Below are positions 1 to 6,880 of a stretch of 8,045 nt of DNA, piece after piece. The notes beneath the pieces are model-generated. The model saw nothing but the letters and a program-made list of their open reading frames with translations, ran no database searches and was not told the origin of the DNA. The translations under genes were made by a program, and so were the position numbers. Each line of letters opens with the position of its first letter. Position 1 is the stretch's first letter. The DNA is from Bordetella parapertussis (GTDB taxonomy: Bacteria; Pseudomonadota; Gammaproteobacteria; Burkholderiales; Burkholderiaceae_B), in assembly GCA_945911685.1 (NCBI GenBank), contig CAMEAW010000133.1:1-8045 (forward strand), given 5' to 3'.

Positions 1-57
1 GGCCGCAACCCAGATTCATATCGCTCGCTGATCGAAAAACTCGGTCTGCGTAAGTGA
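1..57 (+). CDS. rpsO: 30S ribosomal protein S15, C-terminal end (partial)
   Basis: Only the last 18 codons and a TGA stop (55-57) are in the window; the gene starts upstream. The visible end reads ...SLIEKLGLRK, which matches the conserved C-terminus of ribosomal protein S15 (E. coli ends in a very similar LIERLGLRR). S15 is a primary 16S rRNA-binding protein of the small-subunit platform. The identification is reinforced by the next gene, because rpsO directly precedes pnp in most Proteobacteria. Nothing can be said about its promoter or start. Confidence 0.93.
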   Translation, partial: GRNPDSYRSLIEKLGLRK

Positions 58-89
58 TCAAAATCCATGGGGCAGTCTCCCCGTGAAGC

Positions 90-134
90 AACCGTGGTCG
101 CTGCGGCATTTTTGCCGCACTGCCCACGGTTTTT
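90..134 (+). terminator. rpsO-pnp intergenic hairpin (terminator/attenuator, possible RNase III site)
   Basis: The outer stem pairs ACCGTGG (91-97, extendable by A90:T131) with CCACGGT (124-130). A 4+4 internal loop separates it from a perfect inner stem, TGCGGCA (102-108) with TGCCGCA (113-119), capped by TTTT. The 3' side runs into TTTTT (130-134), as in a rho-independent terminator. A smaller hairpin (GGGG 69-72, CCCC 79-82) precedes it. In E. coli the corresponding region holds the rpsO attenuator and the RNase III hairpin through which PNPase represses its own mRNA. An equivalent role here is inferred from position and shape. I see no convincing separate pnp promoter, so pnp is probably reached by read-through. 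Confidence 0.8.
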
Positions 135-155
135 CATTTGTAAGGAATAAATGTC

Positions 156-2339
156 ATGTTCAATAAAGTGACCAAATCTTTTCAGTATGGCCAACACACC
201 GTTGTGCTTGAAACCGGCGAAATTGCTCGCCAGTCGTCAGGTGCAGTGTTAGTTACTGTCGAAGACACTGTCGTACTCGCAACTGTTGTTGCAAAAAAAG
301 ATGCCAAGTCAGGTCAAGATTTTTTCCCCTTGACAGTGGATTACATCGAAAAAACCTACGCTGCGGGCAAAATCCCCGGTGGTTTTTTCAAACGTGAAGG
401 CAAGCCTTCTGAAAAAGAAACACTAACCTCACGTCTGATCGATCGTCCGTTGCGTCCATTGTTTCCTGAGGGCTTCTACAACGAGGTTCAGGTCATCATT
501 CATGTGTTGTCTTGCAACCCTGAAATCGATCCAGATATCCCTGCCATGATTGGCGCCTCTGCTGCACTAGCAATCTCAGGCATCCCGTTTAATGGCCCAA
601 TCGGTGCAGCCCGCGTGGGTTATATCGATGGTCAGTATCTGGTCAATCCAACCGCCTCGCAACTCAAAACCTCGCAAATGGATTTGATCGTTGCTGGTAC
701 CGAAGCCGCCGTGCTGATGGTTGAATCTGAAGCCCAACAGCTCTCAGAAGAAATCATGCTCGGTGGCATTGTATTTGGTCATACCCAAATGCAAGCGGTG
801 ATTGGCGCCATTCACGAACTCGTTCGCGATGCTGGCAAGCCTGATTGGGATTGGAAACCTGCTGCTAAAAACGAAGCGTTGATTGCAAGCGTATCTGCTG
901 CTGCACAAGGCGCGTTAAACGCAGCCTACCAAACTCGTCAAAAGCAAGAACGTACGACTCAGTTGCGTCAGGTTTATTCTGACGTGCATGCCAAGCTCGC
1001 TGCAGAAGCAACTGCGCAAGGCACAACTAAGCATGATGGCGTTGTGGTTGACAACATCCTGTTTGATCTCGAAGCTCGTATCGTGCGTAGCCAGATTCTG
1101 TCAGGCGAGCCACGCATCGATGGTCGCGACACACGCACAGTGCGCCCAATCAGCATCCGTATGGGCGTCTTGCCACGTGTTCATGGCAGCGCCTTGTTCA
1201 CACGAGGTGAAACGCAAGCGTTGGTCATTGCAACGTTGGGCACAAAGCAAAACGAACAGATTATCGATGCCTTGATGGGCGAGTACCGTGATCGTTTCTT
1301 GATGCACTACAACATGCCTCCATTCGCCACCGGCGAAACAGGTCGTGTGGGTACACCTAAGCGTCGCGAGATTGGCCACGGCCGTTTGGCCAAGCGCTCG
1401 CTCGTGCCTTTGTTGCCTAACGCGGCTGATTTTCAGTACACCATTCGTTTGGTGTCAGAGATCACTGAATCAAACGGTTCGTCGTCAATGGCGTCGGTCT
1501 GCGGTGGCTCACTGGCTATGTTAGACGCTGGTGTTCCAGTAAAAGACTTGGTTGCTGGTGTGGCAATGGGCTTGATTCTTGACGCTGGCAAATTTGCCGT
1601 GTTGACAGATATCCTGGGTGATGAAGATCACTTGGGCGATATGGATTTCAAAGTGGCCGGTACCGAACAAGGTATTACTGCTTTGCAAATGGATATCAAG
1701 ATCCAGGGCATCACAAAAGAAATCATGCAGGTTGCGCTGGCACAAGCTCGCGAAGGCCGGTTGCATATTCTAAGCAAAATGCGCGAAGCCACTTCAGGCG
1801 CGCGTACTGAGCTGTCAGCGTTTGCACCACGCATGCTCACCATGAAAATCAATCCTGAAAAGATTCGTGATGTGATCGGTAAAGGCGGCGCGACCATTCG
1901 TGCGCTGACCGAAGAAACCGGTTGCCAGATCGATATTTCAGATGATGGCACGATCGTTGTGTCGAGCGCCGATCTTGATCGTGCCCACGAAGCACAGCGC
2001 CGTATCTCTGAACTCACCGCAGAAGTTGAAGTGGGTCAGGTTTACGACGGTAGCGTGTTACGTCTGTTAGATTTCGGAGCCATCGTTCAGGTCTTGCCTG
2101 GTCGTGATGGTTTGCTGCACATCTCTGAGATCGCCAACTATCGCATCGCTAACATCAACGACGTTTTAAAAGTCGGTCAACCTCTGCGCGTAAAAGTGAT
2201 CGAGGCCGACGACAAAGGTCGTCTGCGTCTGTCAGTGAAAGCTATTGGTGGCATCGAGCAACAAGTCGAAGGCGCTGCTCCTGCAGCAATTGAAGCTCCT
2301 GCTGCTGCCCCCGAAGCACCGGCTGCACCACAGGCTTAA
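156..2339 (+). CDS. pnp: Polyribonucleotide nucleotidyltransferase (PNPase)
   Basis: PNPase is the trimeric cytoplasmic 3'-5' exoribonuclease that degrades RNA by phosphorolysis to nucleoside diphosphates and can also add 3' tails. The protein has 727 residues; E. coli PNPase has 711. Domains in order are a first RNase PH-like domain (about 15-145), an all-helical linker, and the catalytic second RNase PH domain (about 330-550). A KH domain (about 562-620, with the IGKGG loop) and an S1 domain (about 624-697) follow. The active-site segment [12 protein letters not shown] is at 488-499, where D491, D497 and K499 correspond to E. coli D486, D492 and K494. The tail from about 705 is Ala/Pro-rich and probably disordered; some family members end there in a degradosome contact, but no such motif is recognisable. 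The start is supported by AAGGAA at 142-147, 8 bases before ATG. An out-of-frame ATG at 151 is ignored. Confidence 0.99.
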   Translation: MFNKVTKSFQYGQHTVVLETGEIARQSSGAVLVTVEDTVVLATVVAKKDAKSGQDFFPLTVDYIEKTYAAGKIPGGFFKREGKPSEKETLTSRLIDRPLRPLFPEGFYNEVQVIIHVLSCNPEIDPDIPAMIGASAALAISGIPFNGPIGAARVGYIDGQYLVNPTASQLKTSQMDLIVAGTEAAVLMVESEAQQLSEEIMLGGIVFGHTQMQAVIGAIHELVRDAGKPDWDWKPAAKNEALIASVSAAAQGALNAAYQTRQKQERTTQLRQVYSDVHAKLAAEATAQGTTKHDGVVVDNILFDLEARIVRSQILSGEPRIDGRDTRTVRPISIRMGVLPRVHGSALFTRGETQALVIATLGTKQNEQIIDALMGEYRDRFLMHYNMPPFATGETGRVGTPKRREIGHGRLAKRSLVPLLPNAADFQYTIRLVSEITESNGSSSMASVCGGSLAMLDAGVPVKDLVAGVAMGLILDAGKFAVLTDILGDEDHLGDMDFKVAGTEQGITALQMDIKIQGITKEIMQVALAQAREGRLHILSKMREATSGARTELSAFAPRMLTMKINPEKIRDVIGKGGATIRALTEETGCQIDISDDGTIVVSSADLDRAHEAQRRISELTAEVEVGQVYDGSVLRLLDFGAIVQVLPGRDGLLHISEIANYRIANINDVLKVGQPLRVKVIEADDKGRLRLSVKAIGGIEQQVEGAAPAAIEAPAAAPEAPAAPQA

Positions 2340-2341
2340 GC

Positions 2342-2388
2342 TGTAAAGTTCTAATGTTCTAAGTTGTCTTAGTCTTCAAAACTTTACA
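2342..2388 (+). other. Two-part hairpin in the pnp 3' untranslated region
   Basis: Two bases after the pnp stop, TGTAAAGTT (2342-2350) pairs perfectly with AACTTTACA (2380-2388). A nested CTAAG (2359-2363) pairs with CTTAG (2368-2372) around a TTGT loop. No T-run follows, and the real terminator lies 17 bases further on, so this is a separate A+U-rich structure in the 3' end of the transcript. It might protect the end or bind a protein. The pairing is seen directly; the function is unknown. Confidence 0.6.
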
Positions 2389-2405
2389 CTTAAGTACAAA
2401 GCATC

Positions 2406-2447
2406 AAAAAACCCCCGCTCGCACCTCGGTGCTTGCGGGGGTTTTTC
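2406..2447 (+). terminator. Strong rho-independent terminator after pnp
   Basis: A 12-bp stem pairs AAAAACCCCCGC (2407-2418) with GCGGGGGTTTTT (2435-2446). A two-base mismatch then leads to an upper stem GCAC/GTGC (2421-2424, 2429-2432) with a CTCG loop. The G+C-rich stem flanked by an A-run on the left and a T-run on the right makes it potentially bidirectional. It closes the rpsO-pnp transcription unit, so the genes at 2582-3391 need their own promoter. Confidence 0.95.
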
Positions 2448-2522
2448 TTTGTGGATCACGGCTGGATCAAATCATCCACGTGCGCTGGTGACTCATTCAA
2501 AGTAGATCAAAATCTAGCCCCG

Positions 2523-2556
2523 CCACTTGCTGTCTACGGTACAAGTGGATTTTTTT
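2523..2556 (+). terminator. Weak terminator-like hairpin upstream of the DUF4258 gene
   Basis: A perfect 7-bp stem, CCACTTG with CAAGTGG, encloses 12 unpaired bases and is followed by A and seven T. It has the form of an intrinsic terminator but a long loop. The strong pnp terminator lies about 75 bases upstream, so its need is unclear. It may be a backup terminator, or the T-run may simply be promoter-proximal A+T-rich DNA. Confidence 0.35.
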
Positions 2557-2569
2557 GATCAGCTGATTA
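2556..2569. promoter_or_regulatory. Palindrome ATCAGCTGAT, candidate autoregulatory operator
   Basis: ATCAGCTGAT (2558-2567) is a perfect 10-bp palindrome. The next base pair outward mismatches and the one after that (T2556/A2569) matches again. It sits 14 bases before the upstream ATG of the DUF4258 gene and overlaps the possible -35 region. HTH antitoxins of the MqsA/YgiT type commonly repress their own operon by binding such palindromes. Assigning it as the operator of the 2912-3391 protein is inference. Confidence 0.35.
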
Positions 2570-2595
2570 GCCATAAATTTTATGGGTGCTAAAAT
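2567..2595 (+). promoter_or_regulatory. Possible promoter of the DUF4258/HTH pair
   Basis: TGCTAAAAT (2587-2595) resembles an extended -10 element (TG, one base, then TAAAAT at 2590-2595). The sequence 17 bases upstream (2567-2572, TTAGCC) matches the -35 consensus poorly, as is usual for extended -10 promoters. Transcription would begin near 2601-2603, just before ATG 2609. An alternative is TTGATC (2555-2560) with TTTTAT (2578-2583). Neither can be proved by eye. Confidence 0.25.
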
Positions 2596-2905
2596 TCGAT
2601 TTGAACTAATGAACAACGCACAACTGCAGCAGCATATTCGTTTGCTCGCGCAGGACAGTCATCGGGTTTTGATTTCTGATCATGCGGCTCAAAGGATGCA
2701 AGAGCGCCAGGTGAGCGACTATCAGGTGCTTGAGTGTTTGCGATTGGGCATCATTCAACGCCCGCCGGAAACTGATCGTCAAACCGAAGACGTGAAATGT
2801 CGCGTTGAGTATTTTGGAACTGCGCGCAATTTGTCGGTAATTGTGGCGTTAGATGAGGCCGAACCCGATATCGTGGTTGTCACAGTAATCGTGCAAAAAA
2901 GGTAA
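2582..2905 (+). CDS. DUF4258 domain protein, putative toxin of a toxin-antitoxin-like pair
   Basis: This is a small protein of 107 residues, or 98 if ATG 2609 (residue 10) is the true start. Neither ATG has a clear Shine-Dalgarno sequence; the second lies just after a possible extended -10 element. The hallmark is SDHAAQRMQERQVSDYQV (32-49), the H-A-x-x-R-M-x-x-R helix of DUF4258 (H34, R38, R42). A predicted beta-rich half with VKCRVEYFG and NLSVIVAL, then IVVVTVIV, follows. DUF4258 proteins are often encoded beside small HTH proteins and are suspected RNase-like toxins; for this one no activity is established. The HTH gene begins 6 bases after its stop, so the two are almost certainly one operon. 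Placing the toxin-like gene first resembles mqsR-mqsA. The family call is good; the function is inference. Confidence 0.85.
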   Translation: MGAKIRFELMNNAQLQQHIRLLAQDSHRVLISDHAAQRMQERQVSDYQVLECLRLGIIQRPPETDRQTEDVKCRVEYFGTARNLSVIVALDEAEPDIVVVTVIVQKR

Positions 2906-2911
2906 TTTCAA

Positions 2912-3391
2912 GTGAAAAACTGGCTGCATTACACGCTTTGTGGTTTGGATAACGTTTGGTTGGCGAGCGGTTACCATGTCAAAGATACTAAATATGGTCG
3001 AGCGGTTTCTGTTTTTGATACTGAGGGCTTGCATCGCTTGTTGACACTTGCGTTGATCAACAAAGCGGGTCTATTGAGCGGAAAAGAATTTAGATTCTTG
3101 CGTGTACAGTTAGGGTTGTCGCAGCAGGGGTTAGGTACATTTTTGGGTGGCCTTTCAGAAAACGCCGTGAGCCTCTGGGAACGTAAAAATACCGTTCCTT
3201 CTATTTATGATCACTGGCTGAGGCTAATGGTGATCGCCAAGTTTAGTGGTGACACTAAAGTGGCTGATGCCATCGAGCGCATCCATACGGTCGAAAAATT
3301 GATTCATCAAGATTATGTGGTGAAGGGTCTTGATGCAAAGCGGCGTGTCGAGGTTGTGAAAGACGCTGAACGCGCGTTAATGGCGAACTAG
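2912..3391 (+). CDS. MqsA/YgiT-type HTH regulator, putative antitoxin
   Basis: The protein has 159 residues. Its GTG start is chosen because GG at 2901-2902 (AAAAAAGG) gives a usable ribosome-binding site 9 bases ahead and the upstream gene ends at 2905. The N-terminal part (7-45: YTLCGLDNVWL, KYGRAVSVFDTEGLHRLL) matches a pattern I recall from HTH proteins encoded next to DUF4258 genes. An XRE/Cro-like HTH follows at about 58-93 (LSGKEFRFLRVQLGLSQQGL, then ENAVSLWERKNTVP), typical of MqsA/YgiT-type regulators. Unlike E. coli MqsA it has no paired CxxC zinc-binding motifs; C10 is its only cysteine. The C-terminal part (105-159) is predicted helical and charged. It probably neutralises the DUF4258 protein and represses the pair, perhaps through the palindrome at 2558-2567; this is inferred. 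Confidence 0.82.
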   Translation: MKNWLHYTLCGLDNVWLASGYHVKDTKYGRAVSVFDTEGLHRLLTLALINKAGLLSGKEFRFLRVQLGLSQQGLGTFLGGLSENAVSLWERKNTVPSIYDHWLRLMVIAKFSGDTKVADAIERIHTVEKLIHQDYVVKGLDAKRRVEVVKDAERALMAN

Positions 3392-3393
3392 GT

Positions 3394-3411
3394 TCGGTGC
3401 AGCGTCACCGA
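3394..3411. terminator. Hairpin between convergent genes, weak bidirectional terminator candidate
   Basis: TCGGTG (3394-3399) pairs perfectly with CACCGA (3406-3411) around a 6-base loop. It fills the 20-base gap between the stop of the HTH gene (3391) and the stop of the convergent PIN gene (3412). No T-run is present on either side, so it is at best a weak terminator, but its exact placement between two convergent stops suggests it matters. Confidence 0.4.
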
Positions 3412-4161
3412 TTAAGTCGTACGAGTCGTCTGCACAAGTCGCTCGTAGCACCCTGCCAATCTAAACAAGCGATCGCGTTTTAGCATCGCCACAACAGGCT
3501 CAGGTTGACGTCTGCCAGTTAAAAAAAGCTCTTCAACCGTGGCGTCGATATGCTGCTGTAATTGAGTTGACTGGGTGGGCCACCACTGTGATAACAAGCG
3601 ATCAGGGTCGATTAACCCGAGCTGTTGTTTGCGTAGTTCAGAGCGGCTAAAGTCTTTGAGATTCCAGGTCAGCACGCTGATCGGTTGCGCAATGTGTTTT
3701 GCAACGCCTGCAATACCGGTTGCGGCTACGTGCTTGTCTTTACGATCGGTGTGCCGAAGGTCTACCTCAAATTCGGTCACATCGCCCATGTTTGAGTGCG
3801 GAAACTGCTCTTGCATGAGCTGCCATTCGTGTTTTAACAGCTCAGGCTCAATCGGCCAAAGGCGTGCAGCGTTACGCTGCCATTCTTGCCCGATTTTGTC
3901 TGTCCAAAGCGGCATCAACATGCCCGCGTGAGCCAGATTGAGAAGTAGCGGCCGCAGCAAACCAGACATCAAAACACACGCGTCTAGCACTAGGCCTGGC
4001 GCCTGTTGTAAAACTGGCGACGCAGTAACAGACCCAGGATTTTCTTGATTGATTGTCTGCGTACTTGGCGTGACGCTCAGCGTGGTGTCGCGGTGAGCGT
4101 CGTCTTGTGGCGCGTCTACGCTAATCGTACGTGGTGAGGCGTGGGATGGTGTCGAGGGCAT
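3412..4161 (-). CDS. PIN-domain protein, putative ribonuclease (VapC-like fold)
   Basis: The protein has 249 residues. PIN domains are metal-dependent RNases with clustered acidic residues. Here they are LVLDACVLMSGLLR (D60), GQEWQRN (E93), DRKDKH (D139, D142) and LTWNLKDF (N167, D170). The domain spans about 57-195 and ends in DPDRLLSQWW, which I recall from a set of betaproteobacterial PIN proteins. Residues 1-55 form a Ser/Thr/Pro/Gln-rich, probably disordered extension, and 200-249 a helical tail. The ATG is the only likely start ahead of the domain, since the next in-frame Met lies inside it. It begins 4 bases after the aceE-like stop with no good ribosome-binding site, suggesting translational coupling. 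No antitoxin gene adjoins it, so it may be a solitary PIN nuclease rather than half of a vapBC pair. The RNA target is unknown. Confidence 0.85.
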   Translation of the reverse strand: MPSTPSHASPRTISVDAPQDDAHRDTTLSVTPSTQTINQENPGSVTASPVLQQAPGLVLDACVLMSGLLRPLLLNLAHAGMLMPLWTDKIGQEWQRNAARLWPIEPELLKHEWQLMQEQFPHSNMGDVTEFEVDLRHTDRKDKHVAATGIAGVAKHIAQPISVLTWNLKDFSRSELRKQQLGLIDPDRLLSQWWPTQSTQLQQHIDATVEELFLTGRRQPEPVVAMLKRDRLFRLAGCYERLVQTTRTT

Positions 4162-4165
4162 CCCG

Positions 4166-6808
4166 CTATTCTAAAGCGAGCACCGCTGCGCGCACGATTG
4201 CTGCAGCATCCACCCCAAAATATTCGCGTAAGGCCGCACGGGTATCGCTGCGACCAAAGCCGTCTGTGCCAAGAGTCAAGTAGCGGCGATCGGCGGGCAG
4301 GTAAGCGCGCACGGACTCTGGCAGGGCATGCACATAATCTGTGGCTGCGATGATCGGGCCTTGGCTGGTGCCTAGCTGGGTATAGATAAAAGGTACCCCC
4401 GCGGTAGCTGAGCCGGCTAAGCGGGCGTCTTGGCATGCCAGACCGTCGCGCGCGAGTTCGCTCCAGCTGGTGACGCTATAGACGTAGGCAGTCACGCCTT
4501 GATCGGCGAGTTGCCGAGCTGCTTTGATCACTTCAGTCAGGATCGCGCCTGAGCCTAGAAGTGTGATCGCTGCGGGCGAAGTGTTGCCGGCCTTTGCAAC
4601 GTACGTTTCAAACAAATAGCACCCGCGTATGACTTGTTCGTGTACCGCAGCGGGCAAGCTTGGTTGTGCGTAGTTTTCGTTCATCAGCGTAATGTAATAA
4701 AACACATCCCGCTGTTCGACCATCATGTCTTGAATGCCTTGATTCACAATCACAGCCATCTCACCCGCAAAGGCAGGGTCATAGGCTTTGCAGTTGGGAA
4801 TGGTTGCGGCATGAAGGTGGCTTGAGCCATCTTGATGCTGCAAGCCTTCCCCGCCTAGGGTGGTACGCCCAGAGGTGGCGCCCAATAAGAAGCCTCGCGG
4901 GCGTTGATCGGCGGCTGCCCAGATCTGATCGCCGACACGTTGAAAGCCAAACATCGAGTAGTAAATGTAAAACGGCAGCATCGCTAAGCCATGCACACTG
5001 TAACTTGTGGCGGCGGCTGTCCAGCTGGCGATTGCGCCAGCCTCTGAAATCCCTTCTTCAAGGATTTGACCGTCAAGCGCCTCGCGGTAGCTCAACACTG
5101 AGCCAATATCTTCAGGTGCGTAACGCTGACCCACGCTTGAATAAATGCCAACTTGCTTAAACAGGTTGGCCATGCCAAAGGTGCGAGCCTCGTCGGCCAC
5201 GATCGGCACAATGCGCGGGCCCAATGCAGCATCTTTGAGTAGATTACCCAACATGCGTACAAAGGCCATGGTGGTGCTCATCTCTTTACCATCGGCGTTC
5301 AGTGCGAAGCCGCTGTATTGCTCGATGGCAGGCACAGGGACGGTCTCGCACGCAGTGTCGCGCTTGGGCAAATAGCCGCCCAAGGCTGCGCGGCGACTTT
5401 GCAAATATTGCATCTCGGCGCTTTCGGAGGCGGGCTTACAAAAGGTCAGCGAGGTGGCTTCCTGATCAGTCAGGGGCAGGTTAAAGCGATTGCGAAACTC
5501 TATTAGATCGGTATCGTCAAATTTCTTTTGACTATGTGTAGTCATTTTGCCCTGACCGGCGCTGCCCATTCCGTAGCCTTTTTTGGTGTGCGCCAAAATG
5601 ACCGTGGGCTGCCCAACGTGCTGAGCAGCCGAAGCATACGCGGCGTGAATTTTGACTAAGTCATGGCCGCCGCGTTTTAAATGATCGATTTGATCATCGG
5701 TCATGCCTTGAGCAAGTTTCGCGAGTTCTTCGTTTTGCCCAAAAAACGTGTCGCGGTTAAACCGGCCATCTTTTGCCGCAAAAGTTTGCATTTGTCCGTC
5801 GACGGTATTGGCAAAGGCTCGAACTAAGGCGCCCGTGACATCGCGGGCAAATAGGCCGTCCCAGTCGCTACCCCAAACGAGTTTGATGACGTTCCAGCCT
5901 GCACCGGTAAAGAGTTTTTCGAGCTCGTCAATGATGCGACCATTGCCGCGCACGGGGCCGTCAAGGCGCTGCAGATTGCAATTGACGACCCAGACCAGAT
6001 TATCCAGGCCTTCACGAGCAGCCAGCGTTAAGGCGCTCATAGATTCGGGTTCGTCCATCTCGCCGTCACCAAATACGCCCCAGACCTTGCGGGCCGAGCA
6101 ATCAAGCAAGTTGCGATGGCTGAGGTAACGCATAAAGCGCGCGTGATAGATCGAACTGATCGGCCCAATCCCCATTGAGCCTGTTGGAAACTGCCAAAAA
6201 TCAGGCATGAGCCATGGGTGCGGGTAGCTCGATAAACCCACAGCACCCTTCTCAGATGCGCGAATTTCTTGGCGATAGTTCAGTAAATCTTGCTCGCTTA
6301 GCCGGCCTTCAAGGTATGCGCGCGCGTACACGCCGGGTGCGCTGTGGGGTTGAAAAAAAACCAGATCGCCACGATGCTGATTGGGGCCCGTGCCTTGCCG
6401 TGCCTCAAAAAAGTGATTAAAGCCGGTTTCAAATAAGTCGGCCGCGCTGGCATAACTGGCAATATGACCGCCAAGTTCGCCATAAGCCTGATTGGCGCGC
6501 ACCACCATCGCCAACGCGTTCCAGCGCATGATCGAGGCCAGGCGCTCTTCAACAGCCAAATCGCCCGGAAACACCGGTTGCTGATCGACTGAAATCGTAT
6601 TGACGTAAGGGGTGCTCAGCTCGGGGCGCCAACCGATCTTTGCGGTGTGGGCGGTACGCACAAGCTCGTCTAATATGAAGCGGGCGCGTTCTGGGCCCTG
6701 AGCTGCCAGCACGGCTAAAAGTGCTTCGCGCCATTCGCTGGTTTCTTGTGTGTCGGTGTCAGTCGTCGTGAGCAGGGCGGTCAGACGGGGGTCGATCGAG
6801 GCGTTCAT
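4166..6808 (-). CDS. aceE: AceE-type homodimeric 2-oxoacid dehydrogenase E1 (pyruvate dehydrogenase E1 or MdeB-like paralogue)
   Basis: This ThDP-dependent E1 decarboxylates a 2-oxoacid, normally pyruvate, and acylates the lipoyl group of E2. At 880 residues it is full length (E. coli AceE is 887). Visible motifs are an N-terminal segment of the kind that docks E2 (about 1-50), GPNQHRGDL (141-149), and the ThDP motif GDGEMDEPES (247-256) with NCNLQRLDG (276-284). The active-site loop KKGYGMG...GKMTTH (409-425) contains H425, which aligns with E. coli H407. LEEGISEAG (583-591) and GEGLQHQDGSSH (653-664) complete the set. No inactivating change is evident. No strong Shine-Dalgarno precedes the ATG. 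aceF and lpd do not follow; a PIN gene does, after 4 bases. A divergent Lrp/AsnC regulator lies upstream. The substrate may be pyruvate or, as in MdeB, 2-oxobutyrate, so the symbol is for the family. Confidence 0.93.
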   Translation of the reverse strand: MNASIDPRLTALLTTTDTDTQETSEWREALLAVLAAQGPERARFILDELVRTAHTAKIGWRPELSTPYVNTISVDQQPVFPGDLAVEERLASIMRWNALAMVVRANQAYGELGGHIASYASAADLFETGFNHFFEARQGTGPNQHRGDLVFFQPHSAPGVYARAYLEGRLSEQDLLNYRQEIRASEKGAVGLSSYPHPWLMPDFWQFPTGSMGIGPISSIYHARFMRYLSHRNLLDCSARKVWGVFGDGEMDEPESMSALTLAAREGLDNLVWVVNCNLQRLDGPVRGNGRIIDELEKLFTGAGWNVIKLVWGSDWDGLFARDVTGALVRAFANTVDGQMQTFAAKDGRFNRDTFFGQNEELAKLAQGMTDDQIDHLKRGGHDLVKIHAAYASAAQHVGQPTVILAHTKKGYGMGSAGQGKMTTHSQKKFDDTDLIEFRNRFNLPLTDQEATSLTFCKPASESAEMQYLQSRRAALGGYLPKRDTACETVPVPAIEQYSGFALNADGKEMSTTMAFVRMLGNLLKDAALGPRIVPIVADEARTFGMANLFKQVGIYSSVGQRYAPEDIGSVLSYREALDGQILEEGISEAGAIASWTAAATSYSVHGLAMLPFYIYYSMFGFQRVGDQIWAAADQRPRGFLLGATSGRTTLGGEGLQHQDGSSHLHAATIPNCKAYDPAFAGEMAVIVNQGIQDMMVEQRDVFYYITLMNENYAQPSLPAAVHEQVIRGCYLFETYVAKAGNTSPAAITLLGSGAILTEVIKAARQLADQGVTAYVYSVTSWSELARDGLACQDARLAGSATAGVPFIYTQLGTSQGPIIAATDYVHALPESVRAYLPADRRYLTLGTDGFGRSDTRAALREYFGVDAAAIVRAAVLALE

Positions 6809-6880
6809 AGGCGCGTGAGTTTTTTAAGAGACGTTATTCGGCAATTCGATCATTTTAGAGATAACTATGCAGCATGAGGT

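Larger units (their letters stand above)
2448..2581. other. Gene-free stretch with small inverted repeats
   Basis: No open reading frame is supported here. GTGGAT (2451-2456) is inverted as ATCCAC (2474-2479), and GGATCA occurs twice (2453-2458, 2464-2469). CCACTTG (2523-2529) pairs with CAAGTGG (2542-2548) and is followed by seven T (2550-2556), which resembles a weak intrinsic terminator with a 12-base loop. A 10-bp palindrome lies at 2558-2567. The stretch is the upstream region of the DUF4258/HTH pair and probably holds its promoter. Confidence 0.5.

Noticed and set aside
151..158. ATG at 151 as an alternative pnp start or upstream reading frame
   Set aside because: It is out of frame with pnp, and the ribosome-binding site spacing fits ATG 156 better (8 bases against 3).
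988..1275. Open frame inside pnp on the same strand, another +1/+2 frame
   Set aside because: It lies wholly within the conserved pnp coding sequence and its translation has no recognisable domain; a frame shadow.
1101..2017. Several minus-strand open frames opposite pnp
   Set aside because: They overlap a complete, well-conserved gene and the peptides look like low-information antisense of pnp.
2490..2525. Possible tRNA 3' end (TTCAAA-like loop and GCCCCGCCA)
   Set aside because: No matching 5' acceptor strand, D-arm or anticodon arm could be found upstream; a chance resemblance.
2453..2561. Recurrent GATCA/GGATCA words, considered as a repeat array or att site
   Set aside because: The copies are very short, irregularly spaced and not flanked by any integrase or transposase gene.
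2849..3034. 61-residue minus-strand frame across the DUF4258/HTH junction
   Set aside because: It overlaps both real genes, has no recognisable features, and is explained as antisense of them.
3575..3931. 118-residue plus-strand frame opposite the PIN gene, considered as an overlapping antitoxin
   Set aside because: The composition (many Cys and Ser) is typical of antisense translation, no DNA-binding or antitoxin motif is present, and no ribosome-binding site is evident.
4116..6734. Numerous open frames on both strands within the E1 gene, including 5748-6128 and 4804-5160
   Set aside because: The 880-codon E1 frame is intact and conserved throughout; the others are shadows of it.
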